In this document: in pieces, positions 42,825-50,486 of the stretch | How the letters are laid out: each line of letters starts with the position of its first letter | How positions within the stretch are numbered: the first letter of the stretch is position 1 | From: Lacisediminihabitans sp040549465 | Lineage (GTDB): Bacteria; Actinomycetota; Actinomycetes; Actinomycetales; Microbacteriaceae | Reading direction: 5' to 3' | DNA length: 64,000 bases | Assembly: GCF_040549465.1 (NCBI RefSeq) | Contig: NZ_JBEPTL010000008.1 | Coordinates: forward strand, 62,001 to 126,000 | The notes under the pieces: generated by a model | What the model was told of the DNA's origin: nothing | What the model saw: only the letters and a program-made list of their open reading frames with translations | Databases searched by the model: none | Program-made: the position numbers and the translations under genes

Positions 42825-44309
42825 TTACAACCGTGCGGCGAGCCGGCCGAGACGAGCGAGTGACGACTCCTTGCCGAGCAGCTCCATCGACTCGAAGAGC
42901 GGCGGGCTGATGCGGCGACCGGAGATCGCGGTGCGCAGCGGACCGAACGCGATGCGCGGTTTGAGTCCGCCACCCTCGATGAGTTCTGCGCGAAGCACAC
43001 GCTCGATGTTCTCGTGCGACCAATCGTTCAGCTGTTCGAGTTCGGCCACAGCCGCGTCGAGAATGAGGGCGGCGTCGTGGCCGGGCATGGCATCCGCGTC
43101 GTACTCGATCCTGTCATCCGGTGTGAACAGGAATCCGAGCAACCCTGGCGCCTCGCCGAGCAGCTGCATGCGCTCCTGCACGAGCGGTGCGGCCTCGCGG
43201 AGAATCGCCTCCTGCGTGGCCGTGGGCGGATCGGCGAGATAGTCACCGAGGTAGGGCACCAGGCGCGCTGCGAAGTCTTCGACCGGCAGCATCCTGATGT
43301 GGTCCCCGTTGATCGACTCGGCCTTCTTCAGGTCGAACTGGGCCGGGTTGGGGTTGAGGTCGGCGACGTCGAAGGCCGCCACCATCTCGTCAAGCGAGAA
43401 CACGTCGCGATCGTGGGTGAGCGACCAACCGAGGAGCGCCAGGTAGTTGATGAGTCCTTCTGGGATGAATCCGCGATCCCTGTGGTGGAAGAGATTGGAC
43501 TCCGGATTGCGCTTCGACAGCTTCTTGTTGCCGTCGCCACGCACCAGGGGCAGATGCCCGAAGCGGGGCACGAAGGTGGTGACACCGATCTCGGCGAGCG
43601 CGTGGTGCAGCGCGATCTGCCGCGGGGTGGAGGACAGCAGGTCTTCGCCGCGAAGCACATGGGTGATGCCCATGAGGGCGTCGTCAACGGGGTTCACGAA
43701 GGTGTACAAGGGTGCGCCATTGGGCCGCACGACCACGAAGTCGGTGAAACTGCCGGCGGGGAAGGTGATCTCACCGCGCACCAGGTCGTCGAAGCTCAGG
43801 TCGGTGTCCGGAACGCGGAGGCGCAGCGCGGGGGCTCGACCTTCCGCACGGAAGGCAGCCCTCTCCTCTTCGGTCAGCGCGCGCTCGAAGTTGTCGTAAC
43901 CCTGCTTGGGATCACGGCCCGCGGCGACATTGCGCGCCTCCATCTCCTCGCCGGTGACGAAGCTTTCGTAAAGATAGCCGCCGGTCGTGAGCTTCTCGAT
44001 GATGTCGAGGTAGATGTCGGAGCGCTGGGACTGCCGGTACGGCCCATCCGGTCCGCCCTTCTCAACGCCCTCATCCCAGTCGATGCCGAGCCAGGTGAGG
44101 CCGTCGAGCAGCTGCAGGTAGCTCTCCTCGCTGTCACGGGCGGCATCCGTGTCTTCGATGCGGAACACGAGTTTTCCGCCGGTGTGGCGCGCATAGGCCC
44201 AGTTGAACAGGGCGGTGCGGATGAGACCGACGTGCGGCGTTCCGGTGGGCGATGGGCAGAAGCGGACGCGGACGTCGGCTCCGGAGGCTGTGCTGAAGGT
44301 GGCAGGCAT
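42825..44309 (-). CDS. gltX: Glutamyl-tRNA synthetase
   Basis: A 494-residue class I aminoacyl-tRNA synthetase ligating Glu to tRNA-Glu and, in Actinobacteria with GatCAB, also to tRNA-Gln. The HIGH-equivalent motif is RFCPSPTGTPHVGLIRTALF and the KMSKS-equivalent is KKLSKRNPES. RIEDTDAARDSEES is the conserved Glu-AMP site block. The C-terminal anticodon-binding helical domain is complete. Start ATG 44309. It sits 2 kb from tRNA-Gln. Confidence 0.96.
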   Translation of the reverse strand: MPATFSTASGADVRVRFCPSPTGTPHVGLIRTALFNWAYARHTGGKLVFRIEDTDAARDSEESYLQLLDGLTWLGIDWDEGVEKGGPDGPYRQSQRSDIYLDIIEKLTTGGYLYESFVTGEEMEARNVAAGRDPKQGYDNFERALTEEERAAFRAEGRAPALRLRVPDTDLSFDDLVRGEITFPAGSFTDFVVVRPNGAPLYTFVNPVDDALMGITHVLRGEDLLSSTPRQIALHHALAEIGVTTFVPRFGHLPLVRGDGNKKLSKRNPESNLFHHRDRGFIPEGLINYLALLGWSLTHDRDVFSLDEMVAAFDVADLNPNPAQFDLKKAESINGDHIRMLPVEDFAARLVPYLGDYLADPPTATQEAILREAAPLVQERMQLLGEAPGLLGFLFTPDDRIEYDADAMPGHDAALILDAAVAELEQLNDWSHENIERVLRAELIEGGGLKPRIAFGPLRTAISGRRISPPLFESMELLGKESSLARLGRLAARL

Positions 44310-44403
44310 GGCTCCATAATCCTAACGAGCGCACCGAGGCAGCGCGCAGCAGCCGAACTGGTCGCCGACCCACGGAAAGGTCCCCACGCGGGTCGTGTGA
44401 ACT

Positions 44404-44979
44404 CTAGACAGCCCTCAGCCATCCCCGGCGGAGCAGGCTGATACTGACGAGCACGGCCGCGAAGAATGGCACCCCCACCAGGCCGAGAGCGAGCATGTGC
44501 CAGGCGAGAAGCCCCTGCGACGCGAAGCTACTGACGATAGCCAGTATCCCGCTCACAACGACACCGGCAGCAACCGGTGCGATCGTGGCGACGAGCTTGT
44601 CCCTTCGCGACCAGACCGGCGATGCCCAGAGCATCGCGACGCCGACCAGCCATCCGAAGAACGGCAGGACAAGACCGCCGAAAGCGAGCAGCACCACGGT
44701 GAGTACGACATACCAGCGTTGCGAACCGGCTGCGACCGGCTGCACCGGCTCGGTCTCCATCGGCGCCGCTCCCATACCCTCGCGGGCCTCCGCGGCGATG
44801 AAGGCCGGGTCGCCCAATTCTTCGATCCTGGATGCCGCAGCCGCCGCATCCAGTCCATCGAGTTCCTCGGCGATACCCGCAACGAGCCCCTGGCTGACCT
44901 CAGCCGAAACACCCGCCAGGGCTCTCTCCAGTTCGTTCAGATAGGTACGAACCACCCGGGGAGTCGTTGTCTCAGCCAT
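44404..44979 (-). CDS. HAAS-domain membrane protein
   Basis: A 191-residue protein with an N-terminal helical domain (TYLNELERALAGVSAEVSQG, then LDAAAAASRIEELGDPAFIA). This is the HAAS signature with its A-E-L-G-D-P turn. It is followed by three or four membrane helices (VVLTVVLLAFGGLVLPFFGW, IAPVAAGVVVSGILAIVSSF, MLALGLVGVPFFAAVLVS). HAAS proteins regularly pair with PadR regulators, as here, where the two genes overlap by eight bases. Function is not established; they probably sense envelope conditions or regulate an ABC transporter. Confidence 0.82.
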   Translation of the reverse strand: MAETTTPRVVRTYLNELERALAGVSAEVSQGLVAGIAEELDGLDAAAAASRIEELGDPAFIAAEAREGMGAAPMETEPVQPVAAGSQRWYVVLTVVLLAFGGLVLPFFGWLVGVAMLWASPVWSRRDKLVATIAPVAAGVVVSGILAIVSSFASQGLLAWHMLALGLVGVPFFAAVLVSISLLRRGWLRAV

Positions 44980-45307
44980 CACTGTCGTCCTTTCCTACGA
45001 GTTCTTGCACCGTGCTGGTAAACGATCCCCACTGCCGCCGAAAGCTGCCCAGCTGGTCGTTGCCCGCCTCCGTGAGGCGGTGGTACTTTCGCGCCGGACC
45101 CGTGGCCGACACTTCGTCATAGCTGCTGACGAGGCCTCTGGAGCGGAGCCGGCTGAGCACCGGATAGAGCGTGCCGATGCTGGCGATCATGCCGTGCGAG
45201 ACCAGTTGTTCAGAGAGCAGCCAACCGTACATCGGCTCACGGTCGAGCAGGCCGAGCAGGCAGTATTCGACCACTCCTTTACGGAGCTGCGCACTTACAT
45301 CCACTGT
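44972..45307 (-). CDS. PadR-family transcriptional regulator
   Basis: A 111-residue winged-helix repressor. The helix-turn-helix segment reads LLGLLDREPMYGWLLSEQL and the wing segment GTLYPVLSRLRSRGLVSSY. The C-terminal dimerisation helix is short. It is the first gene of the padR-HAAS pair and probably autoregulates it. ATG 45307 is preferred; another start 12 bases upstream is possible. Confidence 0.9.
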   Translation of the reverse strand, partial: TVDVSAQLRKGVVEYCLLGLLDREPMYGWLLSEQLVSHGMIASIGTLYPVLSRLRSRGLVSSYDEVSATGPARKYHRLTEAGNDQLGSFRRQWGSFTSTVQELVGKDDSDG

Positions 45308-45385
45308 CATGCATAACAAGCTACCTTGCGATGCACGCTAGTGCAAATCACCGGACGCAGCTCTCCGGCAGGGCCCAGCAAGACT

Positions 45386-45455
45386 CTCGCGGCGGAGAAA
45401 AGTTCTCGCGGACGGAACAATAATTCGGTCCGCGAGAGGATATCTCCGCCGCGAG
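45386..45455. repeat. Long hairpin element A (70 bp)
   Basis: A nested imperfect palindrome: CTCGCGGCGGAGA (45386-45398) pairs with TCTCCGCCGCGAG (45443-45455), and internally TCTCGCGGAC pairs with GTCCGCGAGA. It lies between the padR start and the YeiH-like gene stop, both on the minus strand. The two stems together make a hairpin with a small central loop. There is no T-run. Confidence 0.8.
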
Positions 45456-45498
45456 GAATCCGGAGCAAGTTCGGCACCGGGGCCGGGCGCGAACACTC

Positions 45499-46545
45499 TC
45501 AGCCCAGGTAGACGAGCCCCAGTGCCAGGCAGAGGATGACGATCCACGAGACGAGACCGGCGCCGAGGGCACGCAGCCCGGAACGTGCCAGCTGCTCGAG
45601 GCGGAGGGATGCACCGATCGCGAAGAGCGCGCAGGCCAGCAGCGCGGACTGCAGGAAGTCGGCGATGTTGAGCACGGCATCCGGCAGCGGCAGGAATGAG
45701 CGGAGTAGCACTGCGACGACGAAGCCGACGATGAACAGCGGGACGATGGGCGGGTTCTTCTTCGGGGACTCGTCAACGGGCTGGGAGAGCGACTGGTCAG
45801 AGAGCGAGCGCTCAGAAAGCGACGGCCCAGGGCGCGAGCGCCGGCGGGTCTGGATCGAGGCGATCGCCACCATCGGCGCGAGCATGAGCACCCTGGTCAG
45901 CTTGACGACCACGGCGATGGCGAGCGCAGCCGCCCCTGCGGTCTGCGCCGTGGCGACAACCTGGCCGACGTCGTGCACACTGGCTCCGACCCAGTGACCG
46001 AATTGCCTGGCATCCAGCCCGAGCAGTGCCGAGAGCGCCGGGAGCACCACAATGGCCAGCGTGCCGTAGAGAGTGACGAGGGTGATCGGGGTGCCGGTGT
46101 CCTTCTCGTCAGAACCGCGCGCGGCCGCCATCGCTCCGACCGCCGAGACACCGCAGATCGAGAATCCGGCGGCCATCAGCACCGCCTGGTCTCCTTCCAG
46201 GCGGAACAGCCGCCCGATCAGCCAGGTGATCACGAAACTGATACCGACGAGGGCGATGATGGCCAGGATCGCCACCCAGCCGAGCGCCGCGATGTCACCG
46301 AGGCTGAGCTTGAATCCCAACACCACGATGCCCAGACGCAGCAGGCGACGAGCCGCGATCGCGAGACCCGGTTTGAAGATGCCGCCCAGCGAGGGTCTGA
46401 AGGGTGGGATGCACCCGGCAACAACGCCGAGGATCAGGGATGCTGTCAGCCAGGGCAGCGCCGGTACCAGCAGGTGCACGCCATAGCCGGCGGCAGCACC
46501 GACAACGGCGAGCAGCAGACCTGCGAGCCAGGGAAAGCGCCTCAC
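45499..46545 (-). CDS. YeiH/UPF0324-type putative sulfate exporter
   Basis: A 348-residue membrane protein with about ten hydrophobic segments. Blocks such as FKPGLAIAARRLLRLGIVVL, AAGFSICGVSAVGAMAA and GASVHDVGQVVATA are characteristic of the UPF0324 family. A cytoplasmic loop of Arg/Ser repeats (about 232-258) is unusual. Members are predicted sulfate or anion exporters; evidence for substrates is limited. It overlaps the FAH gene by four bases on the same strand. Confidence 0.82.
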   Translation of the reverse strand: MRRFPWLAGLLLAVVGAAAGYGVHLLVPALPWLTASLILGVVAGCIPPFRPSLGGIFKPGLAIAARRLLRLGIVVLGFKLSLGDIAALGWVAILAIIALVGISFVITWLIGRLFRLEGDQAVLMAAGFSICGVSAVGAMAAARGSDEKDTGTPITLVTLYGTLAIVVLPALSALLGLDARQFGHWVGASVHDVGQVVATAQTAGAAALAIAVVVKLTRVLMLAPMVAIASIQTRRRSRPGPSLSERSLSDQSLSQPVDESPKKNPPIVPLFIVGFVVAVLLRSFLPLPDAVLNIADFLQSALLACALFAIGASLRLEQLARSGLRALGAGLVSWIVILCLALGLVYLG

Positions 46546-47318
46546 ACGCGATTCTTCGCGGGATTGCTCAGCGTTCCGATGCCCTCGATGGTGATATCGA
46601 CGGTCTGCCCGTCGACGAAACCGCCCTGGCCGGCCGGCGTACCGGTCATGATGACGTCGCCGGGCAGAAGCGTCCAGATATCCGACACGTATTCGATGAT
46701 CTCCGGAATCTTGTGGATCATGTCCTTCGTGTTGCCGTGCCGACGCTTTTCGCCGTCGACGAAGGTCTGGATGTCAAGGTTCGCCCAATCCAGCTCCGTC
46801 TCGATCACCGGACCGAGCGGCGCGAACGTGTCGTAACCCTTCGCCCGCGCCCATTGCCCGTCGGCGAACATCTGGTCGCGTGCCGACACATCGTTGCCGA
46901 TCGTGTAGCCGAAAATCACGTCCGCGTAGTCCTCGGCCCTCACCCGCTTGGCGATCGTGCCGATCACGATCACAAGTTCGCCCTCGTGCACGATCCGACC
47001 CTCAACCGGAGGGATCTGAATCGTGTCGCCGGGGCCGACGACTGCGGTGTTCGGCTTGAGAAAGACCAGCGGACTGGTCGGGCTGTCGGTGTCGTCGCTC
47101 AACTCGTCGCGGTGCTCCGCGTAATTCAGTCCGATACAGACGACCTTCGATCGCGGGATGACCGGCGCCAGTAGTTTCGACTGCGTGGCGGGCACCCGCT
47201 CCCCCGTCGTCTCGAAACCGCTGAACATCGGGTCCCCGGTGAGCACGACGTAGTCGTCCCCGTCGAGGATGCCGTAGCGGGGGTCGCTGCCAGCGACGCT
47301 GAATCGTGCGATTTTCAT
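46542..47318 (-). CDS. Fumarylacetoacetate hydrolase family protein
   Basis: A 258-residue protein with the FAH fold: VVCIGLNYAEHRDEL, PLVFLKPNTAVVGPGDTI, a metal site EGELVIVIG and PGDVIMTGTPAGQGGF near the C-terminus. The metal-binding acidic residues appear in the usual order. Proteins of this length act as acylpyruvate hydrolases, 2-oxo-hept-3-ene-1,7-dioate hydratase-like enzymes or oxaloacetate decarboxylases. The exact substrate is not determined. Confidence 0.88.
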   Translation of the reverse strand: MKIARFSVAGSDPRYGILDGDDYVVLTGDPMFSGFETTGERVPATQSKLLAPVIPRSKVVCIGLNYAEHRDELSDDTDSPTSPLVFLKPNTAVVGPGDTIQIPPVEGRIVHEGELVIVIGTIAKRVRAEDYADVIFGYTIGNDVSARDQMFADGQWARAKGYDTFAPLGPVIETELDWANLDIQTFVDGEKRRHGNTKDMIHKIPEIIEYVSDIWTLLPGDVIMTGTPAGQGGFVDGQTVDITIEGIGTLSNPAKNRV

Positions 47319-47442
47319 ACCGAGGCCCCGCCCGTCTCAACTCTCAGGGGACGCAATAACATCGTCCCAATCACGCGGAACGTGCTTTCAAGTCCCCCGG
47401 ATTTCGGGACGGCGAACGGCAAAAAAGTGAGCGTTGGACTGT

Positions 47443-48552
47443 TCATGCGTCCAGGCGCAGCATCCAGCCGTGCCGATCTTCGACATGGCCGTACTGGATG
47501 TCGGTGAGCTCCTGGCGCAATGACATCGTCAACTCGCCGGCCGGGGCATCCGCCGACCCGATCTCGAACCCCTCGGCCTTGATGAGGGCGATCGGGGTGA
47601 CAACCGCCGCGGTACCGCAGGCAAATGCCTCGACGATCTCACCGGAGGCAACGCCGTCCCGCCATTCGTCGATGGTTACCCTGCGCTGCTCGACGGAATG
47701 GCCGCGGTCCCTGGCGAGCTGCAGCACGCTGTCGAGCGTGATCCCCTCGAGGATGCTGCTGGACTCCGGCGTCACGAGCGTGCCGTCTTTCTTGACCAGC
47801 ACCACATTCATACCGCCGAGTTCCTCGATGAAGCGCCCCTCCTCGGAGTCGAGGAACAGCACCTGGTCGCAGCCGTGCTCGTAGGCCTCCTGCTGGGCGA
47901 CAAGTGACGAAGCATAGTTTCCCCCGGTCTTCGCGGCACCCATCCCACCCTTGCCGGCGCGCGAGTAGTTGGTGGACAGCCAGATCGACACCGGCTTAAC
48001 GCCACCCGTGAAGTACGCGCCCGCCGGGCTGGCGATCACGTAGTAGTTGATCTTCTCGGCCGCGCGCACTCCGAGGAAAGCCTCCTTGGCGAACATGAAC
48101 GGCCGGATGTACAGGCTGGTCTCCGGCGCGAACGGAACCCAGTCGCCGTCGACGGCGATGAGTTGCTTCAGCGACTCGATGAAATACTCGGTCGGGAGTT
48201 CCGGCAACGCGAGACGCACGGCCGAACGCTGCATGCGACGCGCGTTGGCGTCCGGGCGGAAGCCCCAGATCGAACCGTCTGTGTGACGGTAGGCCTTGAG
48301 TCCCTCAAAGATCTCCTGGGCATAGTGCAGAACGGCCGCCGCGGGGTCGAGGGCGATCGGACCGTAGGGCTGCACGCGTGGGCGGTGCCAGCCCCCGCGC
48401 GCCGACCAGCAGATGTCGACCATGTGGTCGGTGAAGAACTTGCCGAAGCCGGGGTCGGAGAGAATCTCCTCGCGCTCGGTCTCGCCCTTCGCAGCGAGAT
48501 TCTTGGTTACGGTGAAGGCAAGCGTGGTTGGTGCAAGGAGATTGGTGATCAT
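47443..48552 (-). CDS. ilvE: Branched-chain amino acid aminotransferase
   Basis: A 369-residue class IV PLP transaminase exchanging amino groups between Leu, Ile or Val and 2-oxoglutarate. ATG 48552 is chosen: GAAGGGCC precedes it, and the frame to 48651 encodes a non-conserved Arg/Ser-rich leader. The PLP-lysine block is GMGAAKTGGNYASSL, and the C-terminal blocks FLDSEEGRFIEELGGMNV and EAFACGTAAVVTPIA fit IlvE. It lies just downstream of leuB on the same strand, consistent with branched-chain synthesis. Confidence 0.95.
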   Translation of the reverse strand: MITNLLAPTTLAFTVTKNLAAKGETEREEILSDPGFGKFFTDHMVDICWSARGGWHRPRVQPYGPIALDPAAAVLHYAQEIFEGLKAYRHTDGSIWGFRPDANARRMQRSAVRLALPELPTEYFIESLKQLIAVDGDWVPFAPETSLYIRPFMFAKEAFLGVRAAEKINYYVIASPAGAYFTGGVKPVSIWLSTNYSRAGKGGMGAAKTGGNYASSLVAQQEAYEHGCDQVLFLDSEEGRFIEELGGMNVVLVKKDGTLVTPESSSILEGITLDSVLQLARDRGHSVEQRRVTIDEWRDGVASGEIVEAFACGTAAVVTPIALIKAEGFEIGSADAPAGELTMSLRQELTDIQYGHVEDRHGWMLRLDA

Positions 48553-48589
48553 TGTCGGCCCTTCGGTAGTCCTGGTAAGTATTCTGCGC

Positions 48590-49639
48590 TCAGCTGAGCG
48601 CGATGGCGATCGCGTCGCCGATTTGCGCCGTGGAACGGGCGACTCCGTCACGCGAGGCGAGGTCGGCCGTCACCGCCGTGGTGACTCGAGCCGCGGCATC
48701 CGCAAGCCCGAGGTGGTCGAGCAGCAGTGCCGCGGAGAGAATCGCCGCGGTCGGGTCGGCCGTCTGCGTTCCCGCGATGTCCGGTGCCGAACCGTGCACG
48801 GGTTCGAACATGCTGGGGAAGGTGCCGTCGGGGTTGATGTTGCCCGAGGCGGCCAGTCCGATGCCGCCGCTGATTGCGGCAGCGAGATCGGTGAGGATAT
48901 CGCCAAAGAGGTTGTCGGTGACGATGACGTCAAATCTACTCGGATTAGTGACCAGGAAGATAGTGGCCGCATCCACGTGCAGGTAGTCGACCTCGACATC
49001 CGGAAATTCGGGTCCGACGCGATCGACGGTGCGCTGCCACAGGCCACCGGCGTTGGTCAGCACGTTGGTCTTGTGCACCAGCGTGAGTTTCTTGCGCGGC
49101 CTGACCTGGCTGGCGGCGAAGGCATAGCGCACCACACGCTCGACACCGAAAGCTGTGTTGACCGAGACCTCGTTGGCGATCTCGTGCGGCGTGCCGACAC
49201 GGATCGCTCCGCCATTGCCCACATAGGGCCCTTCAGTGCCCTCGCGGACCACCACGAAGTCGACGTCACCGGGGGCGGAAAGGGGTGATTCGACGTTGGG
49301 GAACAGCTGGGTGGGCCGCAGGTTCACGTAGTGATCGAAGGCGAAGCGCAGCTTGAGCAGCAGGCCGCGCTCGATGATTCCTCCGGCCAACCGAGGATCG
49401 CGCGGGTCGCCACCGACGGCGCCGAGCAGGATGGCATCGTGGCCTGCGAGACGCTCAAGGCTCTCGTCGTCGAGTATCTCGCCCGTCTCGAGAAAATGCC
49501 CCGCTCCGAAAGGGAAATGGGTGGCCTCGACGGCAACATCAGCCGGGACGACGGCGTTCAGTACCTTCATTGCCTCTGCCACGACCTCCGGGCCGATCCC
49601 GTCGCCGGGAATGACTGCGAGCTTGATGGTACGAGACAT
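48590..49639 (-). CDS. leuB: 3-isopropylmalate dehydrogenase
   Basis: A 349-residue NAD-dependent enzyme of leucine synthesis. Recognisable sites are AVIPGDGIGPEVVAEA at the N-terminus, LLKLRFAFDHYVNLRPTQLF, the substrate-binding Arg/Tyr blocks, VTDNLFGDILTDLAAAISGG and FEPVHGSAPDIAGT. This length and the conserved loops separate it from isocitrate dehydrogenase. It is transcribed with ilvE, 37 bases apart. Confidence 0.95.
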   Translation of the reverse strand: MSRTIKLAVIPGDGIGPEVVAEAMKVLNAVVPADVAVEATHFPFGAGHFLETGEILDDESLERLAGHDAILLGAVGGDPRDPRLAGGIIERGLLLKLRFAFDHYVNLRPTQLFPNVESPLSAPGDVDFVVVREGTEGPYVGNGGAIRVGTPHEIANEVSVNTAFGVERVVRYAFAASQVRPRKKLTLVHKTNVLTNAGGLWQRTVDRVGPEFPDVEVDYLHVDAATIFLVTNPSRFDVIVTDNLFGDILTDLAAAISGGIGLAASGNINPDGTFPSMFEPVHGSAPDIAGTQTADPTAAILSAALLLDHLGLADAAARVTTAVTADLASRDGVARSTAQIGDAIAIALS

Positions 49640-49812
49640 GCCGGGACTCCTCGGGCGTTACGCATTCAGGAACTTCCAGCGTACCGGCAGCCTGATCCCA
49701 GCGAATCTGCTCCTCGCGCGGGAGGCGCGGGTACACTTGTGTTCAGTACGAGCTCGCAGTGACGCGAACGTTGTTGCGAATGAGATCCATCCCGACGACG
49801 AAAGGATTTATC

Positions 49813-50064
49813 ATGGGCATCGGTACAGGAATTTTTCTCTTCGTCGTAGGTGCGATTCTCACCTTCGCAGTCAACGTCGACGTTCCATGGATCAATCTGG
49901 ACATCGTGGGCTACCTGCTCATGGGCGCCGGAGTACTGGTCTTTCTCATCTCCCTGATCATGATGTTGCGCAGGCGCCAGACCGTTTCGACGACGCGCAC
50001 CGCGGTCGACCCGACCGGCAACGAACGGGTCACGGAGAAAGAGACCAAAGGGGACGTTCTCTAA
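49813..50064 (+). CDS. DUF6458-family small membrane protein
   Basis: An 83-residue protein starting at ATG 49813 behind GAAAGGA. Two membrane helices surround a short hinge (GIGTGIFLFVVGAILTFAVN and IVGYLLMGAGVLVFLISLI), then RRRQ and a polar tail. This is the usual form of DUF6458 proteins in Actinobacteria. No function is known. The frame opens earlier at 49759, but that part has no ribosome site. Confidence 0.8.
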   Translation: MGIGTGIFLFVVGAILTFAVNVDVPWINLDIVGYLLMGAGVLVFLISLIMMLRRRQTVSTTRTAVDPTGNERVTEKETKGDVL

Positions 50065-50088
50065 GAACGTCGCGTAACCACAAGCTGG

Positions 50089-50126
50089 CGCGCCCCGCGT
50101 TTGATTCGGGTTCAGGGTGGGGCGCG
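50089..50126 (+). terminator. Hairpin after DUF6458 gene
   Basis: CGCGCCCC (50089-50096) pairs with GGGGCGCG (50119-50126) around a 22-base loop, 25 bases after the DUF6458 stop. No strong T-tract follows. It may act with Rho or as an mRNA end stabiliser. Confidence 0.45.
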
Positions 50127-50155
50127 TCATCCATGCTCGCCGGGTTGTACGGGCG

Positions 50156-50251
50156 TCAGCGTGACTTGGCTATTGCCACTATCGCGAAGAGGAAACCGAC
50201 CCCTCCGAAGAGCACGATAACGCTGAGGATGCTGAGTAATACTGCAGCCAT
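50156..50251 (-). CDS. 31-residue hydrophobic peptide
   Basis: ATG 50251, with AGGAAGAC upstream, opens a 31-codon frame ending at TGA 50156. The product is a single membrane helix (VLLSILSVIVLFGGVGFLF) with a short basic end AKSR. Such a clean small membrane peptide with a ribosome site is likely to be real. It resembles KdpF-type or other short helper proteins in size only. Confidence 0.5.
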   Translation of the reverse strand: MAAVLLSILSVIVLFGGVGFLFAIVAIAKSR

Positions 50252-50486
50252 GGTCTGTCTTCCTGTTCTGCGTGTGGTACCACTCCACCGTACCAAGCGA
50301 GGCGCCGGAACACGTGGTTAATTTCCTCGCCGGTCGGAGTGCCGAAAACAGTGCCGAAAACGCAGGAGATCCGGCCGCATAATCACTCGATGGATGCCGC
50401 CCACATCGTTTCTGCGAAGATCTCCTGCGTTTTCGGCGCAACGCGAGCGGCACGCCCGGGCGCAGAGCAGACCAACTGGAGGCGGA
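50252..50486. other. Convergent intergenic region with hairpin B
   Basis: No gene. The main content is the 85-bp hairpin element at 50353-50437, preceded by a partial direct repeat of its first bases (GCCGAAAACA at 50341-50350). Confidence 0.5.
50353..50437. repeat. Long hairpin element B (85 bp)
   Basis: Perfect 19-base inverted arms at 50353-50371 and 50419-50437 (ends GCCGAAAACGCAGG / CCTGCGTTTTCGGC) surround a 47-base loop. The element lies 50 bases before the 3' end of the DUF2207 gene. It has the same build as the other hairpins but a different sequence. Confidence 0.85.

Noticed and set aside
43014..44441. 475-codon frame antisense to gltX
   Set aside because: gltX carries all synthetase motifs; the antisense frame has low-complexity Gly/Val/Glu composition.
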